This document shows positions 34,823 to 43,648 of a stretch of DNA of 64,000 nt, piece after piece (the first letter of the stretch is position 1; each line of letters begins with the position of its first letter). Position numbers and translations under genes: made by a program. The stretch covers positions 124,001 to 188,000 of the forward strand of contig JBMNMQ010000007.1 in NCBI GenBank assembly GCA_050953425.1, in the 5' to 3' direction. The stretch is from RUG100 sp050953425 (GTDB taxonomy: Bacteria; Bacillota; Clostridia; Peptostreptococcales; Anaerovoracaceae). The notes under the pieces are model-generated. The model ran no database searches. It saw only the letters and a list, made by a program, of their open reading frames with translations, and was not told the DNA's origin.

Positions 34823-35086
34823 TCAGCCGTGCGGCGGTTTCGCGGGCTGCCGGCGGATCAGCCGCACCTTGTCGGCGCGGCTCAGGCGCTTGATCGCCCG
34901 TTCTCTCTTTAATGCCGCCGAGCGGCTGGAGAAGGTTTCCAGATGAACCAGGTGCACCGGCCGGCGGCTGCGCGTGTACTTGGCGCCGCGGCCCTCGTTG
35001 TGCGCCTGCAGACGGGCTTTGATGTCGTTGGTCCAGCCGGTATAATAACTGCCGTCGCGGCATTCTACGATATAAACATACTCCAT
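34823..35086 (-). CDS. GIY-YIG nuclease-fold protein
   Basis: 87 residues. 'YVYIVECRDGSYYTGWTND' holds the family's Y-V-Y and Y-T-G residues, and 'RLQAHNEGRGAKYTRSRRP' plus 'SRSAALKRERAIKRLSRADK' complete the UvrC N-terminal/YhbQ-like single-domain form. The catalytic Arg and Glu are present. Function in vivo is usually undefined; DNA repair is a guess. Convergent with the EcfT fusion. Confidence 0.9.
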   Translation of the reverse strand: MEYVYIVECRDGSYYTGWTNDIKARLQAHNEGRGAKYTRSRRPVHLVHLETFSSRSAALKRERAIKRLSRADKVRLIRRQPAKPPHG

Positions 35087-35185
35087 GCTCTGAGCCTATC
35101 ACGTTTTTGCGTGCCGCGCAACGGACGCGCCGTCGTGTTCGGCGCACGCATCGGTGCATTTTGCGCGCGAGTTGGTGTATGGTGA

Positions 35186-35214
35186 TTTACGGACGACGAT
35201 GTCAATGGTATAAT
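35186..35214 (+). promoter_or_regulatory. Promoter of the 35306 lipoprotein
   Basis: TTTACG (35186-35191), 17-base spacer, TATAAT (35209-35214). Confidence 0.65.
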
Positions 35215-35305
35215 GAATGTCCAAAGCCGGTCGGCGGCACTGCCGCCGGAGCGGCGGAGGCGATGCGGCCGTCGCTGCACGGCAGAGATGAACAGGAGAA
35301 ATAAA

Positions 35306-36013
35306 ATGAAACAGAAGAGAACGACTCGGCGCTTGCTGGCGGTACTGCTGACCCTTCTGCTGGCCGCCGCGCTGGCAGCCTGCGGATCGAACCGTTCCGA
35401 CGAGACCGGTGATGCCGGCAGCAGTGACAGTGGAGAGAAAGCGTCGCAGACCAAAATCGAAAAAGCCTTTGCAGGCATCAATCCGCGCAGCGGCATGCAC
35501 ATGAAGGCAGTGATGACGGCGGATCAGCAGGATGTGGATCTCGATATGTACCGGAAGGGCGAGAAACTGCGCCTGGAGATGACGGTCGACGGCAGCCGCC
35601 TTGTCTACATCGATGACGATCGCAGCGAGTACATCCTCACGCCCGATCTCAAACAGGCCATGCGTACCGATGAGGGCAGCAGGGAAATGGAGCTGGCGGA
35701 AGATTTCTACAGTGAACTCGCAGACATCATCGATGAGAACACGCTCACTGCGCAGGTGACGGAAGGAACCAGGACTATCGGCGGGACAGAGTATGATACC
35801 GAAACAGTGAAGGATGACGATGAAACGATGACGTTCTGCTTTGAAGGGGAAAAACTTCGCCGCATCCTCCTCAAGGACGAGCACGGATCGATGACCGTAA
35901 AGGTCAAATCCCTGGACAGCACCGTGCCGAAAGATTCGTTTACGGTGCCTTCGGACTATCAGATCGTTAACGGACAGGGAGAGGAAGCGGAGGATGACTA
36001 TGACGGCGACTGA
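35306..36013 (+). CDS. Lipoprotein, LolA/LppX-like beta fold
   Basis: 235 residues from ATG 35306 (AGGAGAAA upstream). Signal and lipobox (ALAAC, Cys about 26), then a Ser/Asp/Gly linker and a domain with alternating polar/hydrophobic strands ('MHMKAVMTADQQDVDLDMYRK', 'LRLEMTVDGSRLVYIDDDR', 'FCFEGEKLRRILLKDEHGS') typical of lipoproteins that bind a greasy ligand. The tail is acidic. Ligand unknown. It has its own promoter and precedes nadE by 41 bases. Confidence 0.75.
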   Translation: MKQKRTTRRLLAVLLTLLLAAALAACGSNRSDETGDAGSSDSGEKASQTKIEKAFAGINPRSGMHMKAVMTADQQDVDLDMYRKGEKLRLEMTVDGSRLVYIDDDRSEYILTPDLKQAMRTDEGSREMELAEDFYSELADIIDENTLTAQVTEGTRTIGGTEYDTETVKDDDETMTFCFEGEKLRRILLKDEHGSMTVKVKSLDSTVPKDSFTVPSDYQIVNGQGEEAEDDYDGD

Positions 36014-36054
36014 AGCTGCGGCAGAAGGCTCCGCAGCGGAGAGGGGGAATACCG

Positions 36055-36837
36055 ATGCATTACTATGATGAACAGTTCGATCCCGCCCGGGTCAAGGATG
36101 AACTGGTGGAATGGATCCGCCGGTTCTTTGCCGAAACCGGGCCGGACTGCAATGCCGTGGTGGCGATCAGCGGCGGCAAGGACAGCTCGGTCGTGGCTGC
36201 GCTCTGCGTCGAAGCGCTCGGTGCCGACCGGGTCTTCGGCGTGCTGCTGCCCAACGGCGTGCAGGCGGACATCGACGCTTCCAAAAAGCTGGTCGCGCAC
36301 CTCGGCATCCGCCACGCGATCATCAACATCGCGCAGGCCAACGACAGCATCCTGGAGGAGATGAAAGCCAATATCGATGCCGACATCCAGCCGCAGACGA
36401 CGACCAATCTGCCGGCGCGGCTGCGGATGGCGGTGACCTATGCGGTCTCCCAGTCGCTCAACGGGCGCGTGGCCAACACCTGCAACCTGTCGGAGGACTG
36501 GGTCGGCTACGCGACGCGCTACGGCGACGGCGCCGGTGATTTTTCACCGCTGTCCAAACTGACGGTGCAGGAGGTGCGGGCCGTCGGCATGGAGCTCGGT
36601 CTGCCCGAAGATCTGGTCTTTAAAGTACCGATCGACGGACTGACGCCGCTGACCGACGAAGAGCGGCTCGGCTTTACCTACGATGCGCTGGACCGCTATC
36701 TGCGCACAGGTGTCTGTCCCGATCCGGCCGTGAAGGAGAAGATCGATAAAAAACGGCAGCAGAATGCCTTCAAGCTGCATCTGATGCCGTCGTTCCCCTA
36801 TCAGGGGCCGATCAAGGCGGATTTCGCGGATCTGTAA
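36055..36837 (+). CDS. nadE: Ammonia-dependent NAD+ synthetase NadE
   Basis: Amidates deamido-NAD. 260 residues with the ATP pyrophosphatase loop SGGKDSS (39-45), 'QTTTNLPARLRM' and 'GRVANTCNLSEDWVGYATRYGD' that form the active site, and 'PLTDEERLGFTYDALD'. No glutaminase domain is present, so free ammonia is the donor. GGAG lies about 13 bases before ATG. The stop is 18 bases from the convergent aldo/keto reductase stop. Confidence 0.95.
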   Translation: MHYYDEQFDPARVKDELVEWIRRFFAETGPDCNAVVAISGGKDSSVVAALCVEALGADRVFGVLLPNGVQADIDASKKLVAHLGIRHAIINIAQANDSILEEMKANIDADIQPQTTTNLPARLRMAVTYAVSQSLNGRVANTCNLSEDWVGYATRYGDGAGDFSPLSKLTVQEVRAVGMELGLPEDLVFKVPIDGLTPLTDEERLGFTYDALDRYLRTGVCPDPAVKEKIDKKRQQNAFKLHLMPSFPYQGPIKADFADL

Positions 36838-36855
36838 TGCGGCTTCCGCCTCGGC

Positions 36856-38016
36856 TCAGTCGTCGCGATCGCGCAGCATGCGGCGGCGGATAAACCAGCG
36901 GGCGGCTTTGAAACCCGGGATCTCCAGTCGCTTTTTGACCTGCGGCAGCAGTTCCGGAATAGGAATCGACTGCGGGCAGCGCTGCACACAGCGGCCGCAG
37001 GCCTGGCAGAGACTGGCGTAGGCCGGCCTGCGGGCAAAGGCGGTGACCATGAAGTACTCCTTGAGGCCGCGCCACCAGCCGTCCGCGTAACTGGCGTTGT
37101 AGCAGCGAAAGCAGCCCGGGATGTTGACGCCGAACGGACAGGGCATGCAGTAGGCGCAGCCGGTGCAGCCGATTTTGAGATTGTCGCGGATGCAGTCGCT
37201 GAGCTGTTCGTAAAACCGCTCATCGGCCGGCGTCAGGCTGTCGACCGGCGTCTCCCCGGCGATGCGCGCATTTTCACGGATCATCGGCACGCTGGTCATG
37301 CCGGACAGCACCATGTGTACGGGCTCCTGACTCCAGAGCCAGCGCAGCCCCCATTCGGCGGCACTGCGCTGCGGCTCGGCGGCGGCGATCATGTCTTTGG
37401 CCTGCTGCGGCAGGCGATCGACCAGCAGTCCGCCGCGCAGCGGCTCCATGATGAAGATCGGGATGCCCCGTTCGGCGGCGGCTTCCACACCGGCGCGGCC
37501 GGCCTGGCTGTTGACGTCGACATAGTTGTACTGCACCTGGGCGAATTCCCAGTCATAGACGTCGAGCAGTTCGATGAAATTGCGACTGCCGCCGTGGTAG
37601 GAAAAGCCGATGCGGCGGATCTGCCCGGCGGCCTTTTTATCGGCCAGCCACTGTTCGATGCCCAGTTCGCGCAGCCGTTCCCAGGTCTTGACGTCGGGCA
37701 GCATGTGCATCAGGTAGAAGTCGATGTAATCGGTCTGCAGGCGGGACAGCGTCGTGTTGAAGATGCGGTCGAGGTCCTGCGGCCTCTTGAGCAGATAATG
37801 CGGCACCTTGGAGGCGATGTTCATCTTTCCCCGGCAGCGTCTGGCAGTGATGATGCGGCCGAGCATTTCCTCGTTGCCGGTGTAGATATAGGCGGTGTCA
37901 AAGTAATTGATGCCCTCGTCGAGTGCGGTGAGGATCAGTTCTTCGCTCTTGTTCCTGTCGTGGGGAAGCCGCATGCAGCCGAAGCCCAGTCGGGAGATGC
38001 CGTTTCTGTATTCCAT
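36856..38016 (-). CDS. Aldo/keto reductase with C-terminal 4Fe-4S ferredoxin segment
   Basis: 386 residues. N-terminal TIM-barrel AKR ('GFGCMRLPHD', 'GINYFDTAYIYTGNEE', 'DFYLMHML', 'IGFSYHGGS', 'FIMEPLRGG'), then two cysteine groups: CTGCAYCMPCP near residue 290 and CQACGRCVQRCP near 355, which can bind iron-sulfur clusters. This is the form common in anaerobes, presumably coupling the barrel to ferredoxin rather than NADPH alone. Substrate unknown. Confidence 0.92.
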   Translation of the reverse strand: MEYRNGISRLGFGCMRLPHDRNKSEELILTALDEGINYFDTAYIYTGNEEMLGRIITARRCRGKMNIASKVPHYLLKRPQDLDRIFNTTLSRLQTDYIDFYLMHMLPDVKTWERLRELGIEQWLADKKAAGQIRRIGFSYHGGSRNFIELLDVYDWEFAQVQYNYVDVNSQAGRAGVEAAAERGIPIFIMEPLRGGLLVDRLPQQAKDMIAAAEPQRSAAEWGLRWLWSQEPVHMVLSGMTSVPMIRENARIAGETPVDSLTPADERFYEQLSDCIRDNLKIGCTGCAYCMPCPFGVNIPGCFRCYNASYADGWWRGLKEYFMVTAFARRPAYASLCQACGRCVQRCPQSIPIPELLPQVKKRLEIPGFKAARWFIRRRMLRDRDD

Positions 38017-38103
38017 GCTTCACCACTCCTTTCCCATGCTGTGTGCGGAGGTGCATCGGTGCGGTTCGGATTTTCCGCCCGCGCCGCGTGTTCCCGCGCG
38101 CCG

Positions 38104-39129
38104 CTATTTCCAGCTGAAGTCGACGGTGTCGTCGATCAGTTCGATGCTGGTTTTTCCGGGCGTCATGCAGAGTTCCTTCCCCTCGCTGTCCGCAAAGACG
38201 GTTTTCTCGTCCAGGCCGCTGCGGGACCAAGTGCCCTTGACGACCCTGCCCTGCGTGAAGAGCCAGGCTTTGCCGCCTTCGGTCATGTCGATGCGCAGCC
38301 GCTGGCTGGTGCTGTCGATCAGGTGCGAGGAGACTTTCTGGACGAGGACGTTGGCGCAGGTGATGGAGCGGCCGTTGTCGAGATCTCTGCTGGGTTCGCC
38401 GTTGACCGCGCGCCGGTAGAGCCCGCTGGCTGCGTCGTAGGTGAAAGTGTTGTCGATCGAGTCGGCATAATTGACGAATACGGTTTTTGCGCTCTTTCCG
38501 GCCGCCTCTTCGTCCTCGCCGAGCCAGGAAAAGGTGCGTACCTCCTGCTTTTTGTCATATCCTTCCTTCCGGAACAGCTTCCAGTCGGTTCGGACGTTGG
38601 TGTACTGATTGTGCGGGATGGTGCGATCGGTGGTGCGGTAAAAGCCGGCATCGTGCTCCTGTGCGGCGTAGTTGTCGACAACGCCGGTCTTCAGATATTT
38701 CTTGGCCTGCGGACTCCATCCGTTGTGGACGAAGATGGCCCTGTATTCGCGGGCGATGTCGACGATGTAGGGCCGGGCGCTGCGCGTCGGGCCGGCCTGA
38801 CGGGGCATGCTGCCGTAGTAGATCGGCTCGTAGCGGCTGCCGCCGCCTTCAATCGGTACTTCGTAGATGATGTCTGCCTTGCTCCAGCCGGACTGCGGCC
38901 GGGCGGAACTGTTGTCGTTGTCGGTCGAGACGATGACCGGTCGGGAGGGCAGCGAGCCTTTCTTCACGACCTGGCCGGTCAGCGGGTTGATTTCCGGGGC
39001 GGCCGGAACCGGCGCGGGCTGCTCCCGATGGGTATACCACCACCAGGCTGCGACCCCTGTCGCCGCAAGGGCGGCGATGAGAATAATCAGCGGGACTTTC
39101 CACTTCTTCGGGCTTGATTTGGCGTGCAT
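38104..39129 (-). CDS. DUF3048 (YerB-like) membrane-anchored protein
   Basis: 341 residues from ATG 39129 (AAGGAAGGAG upstream). One N-terminal helix (about 12-30), a Pro-rich linker, then the DUF3048 domain: 'NPLTGQ', 'RPVIVSTDNDNSSARPQSGWSKADIIYEVPIEGG', 'GPTRSARPYIVDIA', with a C-terminal half about 220-341 ('TCANVLVQKV', 'KGTWSRSGLDEKTVF'). No lipobox. Role unknown; it is not linked to a neighbouring pathway. Confidence 0.88.
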   Translation of the reverse strand: MHAKSSPKKWKVPLIILIAALAATGVAAWWWYTHREQPAPVPAAPEINPLTGQVVKKGSLPSRPVIVSTDNDNSSARPQSGWSKADIIYEVPIEGGGSRYEPIYYGSMPRQAGPTRSARPYIVDIAREYRAIFVHNGWSPQAKKYLKTGVVDNYAAQEHDAGFYRTTDRTIPHNQYTNVRTDWKLFRKEGYDKKQEVRTFSWLGEDEEAAGKSAKTVFVNYADSIDNTFTYDAASGLYRRAVNGEPSRDLDNGRSITCANVLVQKVSSHLIDSTSQRLRIDMTEGGKAWLFTQGRVVKGTWSRSGLDEKTVFADSEGKELCMTPGKTSIELIDDTVDFSWK

Positions 39130-39214
39130 GGAGAGTCTCCTTCCTTTCCGTTTCACAAAAATCCGAATTCGTCTGCGGCAGGCACGATGCCTGCGGGGCC
39201 CGGCCGGCGCGCAG

Positions 39215-39823
39215 TCACTCCCCGGTCGGAGCCGCTTTTCGATGCGCCGCTTTCTCGGCGTCTGCCAGCAGCTGCGCGGAGAAAAATGAGGCCAGAAAAC
39301 GATAGCCGGCCGCCGTGGGATGCACGCCGTCCACATACTCGGCGCAGTCCCGGTAGGCCTGCTGCGCGTCGGCGCAGTGGCAGCCGCTGCGGCGGCAGTA
39401 GGTGCGAATCAGTTCGGCGAGCCGGCGCAGCTGTTTGTTGACACCGTGGTAGTCGATGTGCAGCTCCGGCATCCAGCGTTCGGCCGCCAGCTCGGGGTCG
39501 GTCAGCAGCGGCGTCACCGCCGTCGCGATGATGCCGGCCGCACGGGCGCGCTCGAGCATTTTGCGGATGTTCTCCATCGCGGCTTCCGGGCCGCAGATCT
39601 CGAACATAAAGTCGTTGGCACCGGTCAGCAGCAGCATGCGCTGCGGCTTCTCCGCCAGAACGTCGCGGTCAAAGCGCGCGAGGATCTCCGCCGTCGACTG
39701 TCCGTTGATGCCCCGGTTGAGAACCTCCCAGCCGGTCTGCCGGGCGATGCCGGCGGGAAAGCTGTCCGTTCGCGAGAACGGGAAGCCGTTGACGATGCTG
39801 TTGCCGATGCAAATAAGTTTCAT
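39215..39823 (-). CDS. SGNH/GDSL-type hydrolase
   Basis: 202 residues from ATG 39823. Block I 'CIGNSIVNG' has Asn where most relatives have Asp (GNS instead of GDS), keeping the catalytic Ser; block II Gly in 'RGINGQS'; block III 'TGANDFM'; block V 'DGVHPTAAGY' supplies Asp and His. There is no signal peptide, so it is probably an intracellular esterase or deacetylase of unknown substrate. Divergent from the TSCPD gene. Confidence 0.88.
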   Translation of the reverse strand: MKLICIGNSIVNGFPFSRTDSFPAGIARQTGWEVLNRGINGQSTAEILARFDRDVLAEKPQRMLLLTGANDFMFEICGPEAAMENIRKMLERARAAGIIATAVTPLLTDPELAAERWMPELHIDYHGVNKQLRRLAELIRTYCRRSGCHCADAQQAYRDCAEYVDGVHPTAAGYRFLASFFSAQLLADAEKAAHRKAAPTGE

Positions 39824-39824
39824 G

Positions 39825-39852
39825 TTTGTTTTCCCGCAGATAGTGCTATAAT
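39825..39852 (+). promoter_or_regulatory. Promoter of the TSCPD-CDF pair
   Basis: TTTGTT (39825-39830), 16-base spacer, consensus TATAAT (39847-39852), located in the 75-base divergent gap. Confidence 0.5.
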
Positions 39853-39898
39853 GTTCAGTAATATTATACCTGTATTGGGGAGGCAAAGAAAGAAGGAA

Positions 39899-40153
39899 AT
39901 GAAACATACATATATTCCCAGAGGCGTCTGCTCGCGGCGCATTGACTTTGAACTGCGGGACGGAAAGGTACACAATCTCTCCTTTGCCGGCGGCTGCGAA
40001 GGCAATCTCCGCGCCCTCGGCAGGCTGACCGAGGGCATGGAAGCCGAAAAGGTCATCGAGCTTCTCGAGGGCAACCAGTGCGGTCACAAGGGCACCTCGT
40101 GCGCCGACCAGCTGACCAAGGGCCTGCGGCAGGCATTGGCGGAAGAACAATGA
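39899..40153 (+). CDS. Small TSCPD-domain protein
   Basis: 84 residues. 'YIPRGVCSRRIDFELRDGKV', 'FAGGCEGNLRALGRL', and the closing 'CGHKGTSCADQLTKGL' match the stand-alone TSCPD family related to the end of ribonucleotide reductases; the conserved Cys residues suggest zinc or redox binding. ATG 39899 has AAGAAGG close by. The stop overlaps the CDF gene's ATG (ATGA). Confidence 0.85.
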   Translation: MKHTYIPRGVCSRRIDFELRDGKVHNLSFAGGCEGNLRALGRLTEGMEAEKVIELLEGNQCGHKGTSCADQLTKGLRQALAEEQ

Positions 40154-41322
40154 ACCGCTTTCTGATACGCCGCTTCATACCCGACTGCGACCGGGTGCAG
40201 GACCCCGCAGTGCGGGAAAACTACGGCCGGCTGGCCGGAATCGCCGGCATCATCACCAATCTCATCGCCTGTACGATTAAAATCGCCGCCGGCCTTCTCG
40301 CCGGCAGCATTGCGGTGGTCGCCGACGGCATCAACAATCTGACCGATGCCAGTTCCTCGATCCTCACGCTGATCGGCTTTCGCATGGCCGGCAAGCCGGA
40401 AGATCAGGCGCATCCGTACGGCCACGCCCGAGCCGAATACATCACCGGACTGCTGATCGCGGTGATCATCGTCTTCGCCGGGTTTATGCTCCTGCGTTCT
40501 TCGATCGACAAGATCCTGCATCCGCAGGCTCTGGCGGCGAACTGGCTGACGCTGGCCGCGCTGATCGTCGCCATCGCCCTCAAGGTCTGGCAGTACCAGT
40601 TCTACCGCTATGCGGCGGCGCGCATCGATTCGCTGACGCTGCGGGCGGCGGCGACCGACAGCCGCAACGACATCATCGCCACGTGCGTCGTGCTGGCCGG
40701 CATCCTCATTGCGCAGCACACCGGGCTGCTGCTGGACGGCTGGCTCGGCTGCGGTGTGGCCGCTTTCGTCATCTGGTCCGGCATCGATCTGATTGGCAAG
40801 ACGATCAGTCCGCTGCTCGGGGAATCGCCGGATCCCGAGCTGGTCCGCCGCATCGCGGAGATGGCGCGCAGCCACGAGGGCGTGCTCGGCATTCACGATC
40901 TGGTGGTGCACAACTACGGACCGGGCCGCATTTTTGCCAGCATGCACGTCGAAGTCGACGCCGACGGAGATCTGATGGAAAGCCACGACATGATCGACAA
41001 TCTCGAGCGCGAAATCGAGGATACGCTGCACATTGAATTCGTTGTGCATATGGATCCGGTGCGCCGCGATGACCCGCGCATTCAGCATATCTACGAAGCG
41101 CTGCGGACGGCGTTTGCCGATCGCGAAGGCATTGAGAGCATCCACGATCTGCGCATCGTGCCGGGCCCGACACACACCAACGTCGTCTTTGACGTCGTTC
41201 TGGCCCCCGGCTGTCCCTGCAGCGAGCACGACATCCATGCTCTGGCCACGGCGGCGGTGCGCCGCCTCGATCCCGACTACTACGTCGTCATCACCTTCGA
41301 TCACGCCTACACCAAACTCTGA
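40150..41322 (+). CDS. Cation diffusion facilitator transporter
   Basis: 390 residues. Six helices in the N-terminal part with the metal-site motifs 'ADGINNLTDASSS' (about 60), 'HPYGHARAEY' and 'DSRNDIIAT'; a long cytoplasmic C-terminal domain (about 215-390) contains two copies of the CDF metal-binding fold ('GIHDLVVHNYGPGRIFASMHVEVD' region and 'SIHDLRIVPGPTHTNVVFDVVL' region), so it is longer than minimal CDF proteins. Likely exports Mn, Zn or Fe by proton exchange. Coupled to the TSCPD gene. Confidence 0.93.
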   Translation: MNRFLIRRFIPDCDRVQDPAVRENYGRLAGIAGIITNLIACTIKIAAGLLAGSIAVVADGINNLTDASSSILTLIGFRMAGKPEDQAHPYGHARAEYITGLLIAVIIVFAGFMLLRSSIDKILHPQALAANWLTLAALIVAIALKVWQYQFYRYAAARIDSLTLRAAATDSRNDIIATCVVLAGILIAQHTGLLLDGWLGCGVAAFVIWSGIDLIGKTISPLLGESPDPELVRRIAEMARSHEGVLGIHDLVVHNYGPGRIFASMHVEVDADGDLMESHDMIDNLEREIEDTLHIEFVVHMDPVRRDDPRIQHIYEALRTAFADREGIESIHDLRIVPGPTHTNVVFDVVLAPGCPCSEHDIHALATAAVRRLDPDYYVVITFDHAYTKL

Positions 41323-41455
41323 GCCGCGCCCGCGCCGGGCCCTGCGCTTCGCCCGGCAGCAGACGCTGAGCCGCGCCTGCCGCGGCCGATTGTGAACACC
41401 GTGTGAAATTGCGGCGAAATGTGCCGGGAACCCGCGCGGAAGCGCTGTTCGGCTA

Positions 41456-41484
41456 TTGCAAAGGGTTGGATAATATTGTATAAT
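41456..41484 (+). promoter_or_regulatory. Promoter of rho
   Basis: TTGCAA (41456-41461), 17-base spacer, TATAAT (41479-41484), about 94 bases before the rho start. Confidence 0.65.
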
Positions 41485-41584
41485 ACAGCGCGTAGGGGTT
41501 ATATTCTAGGTCTTATTCTGAAATAACTTTTCCCAGTTTTACATGTTTAGAGCGGAGGAAGACGGGAGTCTTTACGTATCATTT

Positions 41585-43603
41585 ATGGATGAAAAAATAT
41601 TGAAAGCCAAAAAGGTGGTTGACCTGCGTGAAATTGCCAAAACAATGGGGATCGCGGGCTGCACGCGGCTGAAAAAAGCCGAACTGATTGAGGCGATTCT
41701 GCAGGCCGGCCGGGATGCGGCAGCCGGGGATCGCGGCGGCGCTGAGCAGGATGCCGACAAGGGTGCTGCCCGCGGCTCCGCCGCGCGCCGTGACGCCCGG
41801 ACCGCAAAGCCGGCGTCGACGAACCGCCGCGCCGCGGAGTCGGCAAAGCATGACGGTCATGCCGCAGAGTCGGCGCCGAGCGACGGCCGCACCGCGGAAG
41901 CGGCCCCGTCCGCAGACCGCGACGCCGCGGCGGGAAAGCCGCGGCAGAAAACACCGCGCAAGCCGGTCGATCAGTTTGTCAGAACTTCGTCCCGCTCCCG
42001 CAGCCGCAGTCAGTACACGGCGCCGGCGGACAAACGACCGCATCGGGTCGTAGCCGCGCCCCGCAGCCGCCAGGCGGCTGCCGACGACAATACAGCGGCG
42101 GCTGCCCCGACAAAGGGACGCGAACACGAGGCGGCGGGCAGGGAAAGCACCACCCGTACGGCTCGCAGCGCGTCAGCCGGCCGCACCGCAGAAACGGCGG
42201 CGGAGCGCCGCAGTGCCGCCGCGGCCAATGCGGCAGCCGGCCTGCACGAGACGCAGCCGGCGGCCGGAAGCGGCGGCGAGGCGGAGATGAATGCCGCTGA
42301 GGATACCATCCGGGTGCTGACACCCGCCGCACCGACCGCGCCGACGCCGGGCGATGCAGCGCACGGCGAACCGGACCGGAAACCGGCCGAACCGCAGCAC
42401 GAAGGCGAAGCCGGCGGGGCCGAGCACCATGGCAGGGAAGGCCGCGAGGGCAAGGCCAGAGAGCATCATCACGACCGGCAGCGCGACGAGCGCCCGGAGG
42501 TGGAGGGCGTGCTCGAACTGGCCGACGGCGGCTTTGGCTTTCTGCGCTTTGACAACTTCCTCACCAGTGAGCGCGACGTCTACGTGGCGCCGCAGCAGAT
42601 CCGCCGCTTTAACCTCAAGACCGGCGACAAGATCCACGGTATTTCGCGGCTTCCGAACCGCAATGAAAAGTTCGGCGCGCTGCTCTATGTCAATACGGTC
42701 AACGGCGATGACCCGATGACCGCCAGGCACCGCCCCGATTTTGAAAACCTGACGCCGATTTTCCCCAACGAACGGCTGACGCTCGAGGACAGTCCGCGCG
42801 AACTGTCGATGCGGCTGATCGACCTCGTGGCGCCGATCGGCAAGGGCCAGCGCGGCCTCATTGTCGCCGCCCCCAAGGCCGGCAAGACGGTGCTGCTGAA
42901 GAAAGTGGCCAACAGCATTGAAAAGAAGTATCCGGAGATCGAGCTGATCGTTCTCCTCGTCGATGAGCGCCCGGAGGAAGTCACCGATATGAAGCGGACG
43001 CTGCGGCGCGGCGAGGTCATCTACTCGACGTTCGATGAACAGCCGCAGCACCACGCGAAAGTTGCCGAGATGGTGCTGGCCAGGGCGCAGCGCCTGGTCG
43101 AACACGGCAGGGATGTGGTGATCCTCCTCGACAGCATCACCCGTCTGGCGCGCGCTTACAACCTCACGGTGCCGCCCTCGGGGCGGACGCTGTCCGGCGG
43201 CCTCGATCCGGCGGCCCTGTACAAGCCGAAGAAATTCTTCGGCGCGGCCCGCAATCTCGAAGAGGGCGGCAGCATCACCATTCTCGCCACCGCGCTGGTG
43301 GAGACGGGCAGCCGCATGGACGATGTGATCTTCGAGGAATTCAAGGGCACCGGCAACATGGAACTGCATCTCGACCGGCGGCTCTCCGAAAAGCGCATTT
43401 TCCCGGCTCTGAATCTCAACATGTCCGGTACGCGCCGCGAGGATCTGCTGATGGACCAGGAGGAACTGGAAGCCATCTGGTACATGCGCCGTGCACTCAG
43501 CAATGAGGACAGTCAGCGCGTTACCGAGATGATCATCGACAACCTCGCGCATACGCGGACCAATCGCGAATTTGTGCAGATCATCAAAAAAGTCAAGCTG
43601 TGA
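41585..43603 (+). CDS. rho: Transcription termination factor Rho with long N-terminal insertion
   Basis: 672 residues against about 420 for the classic form. Residues 1-45 are the Rho N domain (LREIAKTMGI...LKKAELIEAI). About 45-295 is a low-complexity Ala/Arg/Glu/Thr region. The cold-shock RNA-binding fold follows ('GVLELADGGFGFLRFDNFL', about 302), then the RecA-type motor with P-loop 'APKAGKT' near 430, 'LLVDERPEEVTDM' and 'LLDSITRLARAYN'. ATG 41585 matches the usual N-terminus; ATG 41543 is possible. First gene of a unit with DUF1385 and prmC. Confidence 0.96.
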   Translation: MDEKILKAKKVVDLREIAKTMGIAGCTRLKKAELIEAILQAGRDAAAGDRGGAEQDADKGAARGSAARRDARTAKPASTNRRAAESAKHDGHAAESAPSDGRTAEAAPSADRDAAAGKPRQKTPRKPVDQFVRTSSRSRSRSQYTAPADKRPHRVVAAPRSRQAAADDNTAAAAPTKGREHEAAGRESTTRTARSASAGRTAETAAERRSAAAANAAAGLHETQPAAGSGGEAEMNAAEDTIRVLTPAAPTAPTPGDAAHGEPDRKPAEPQHEGEAGGAEHHGREGREGKAREHHHDRQRDERPEVEGVLELADGGFGFLRFDNFLTSERDVYVAPQQIRRFNLKTGDKIHGISRLPNRNEKFGALLYVNTVNGDDPMTARHRPDFENLTPIFPNERLTLEDSPRELSMRLIDLVAPIGKGQRGLIVAAPKAGKTVLLKKVANSIEKKYPEIELIVLLVDERPEEVTDMKRTLRRGEVIYSTFDEQPQHHAKVAEMVLARAQRLVEHGRDVVILLDSITRLARAYNLTVPPSGRTLSGGLDPAALYKPKKFFGAARNLEEGGSITILATALVETGSRMDDVIFEEFKGTGNMELHLDRRLSEKRIFPALNLNMSGTRREDLLMDQEELEAIWYMRRALSNEDSQRVTEMIIDNLAHTRTNREFVQIIKKVKL

Positions 43604-43648
43604 ACAGCGGCTGGCGAGGGCAGATGCAATGTGTGGAGAACGTGAATC

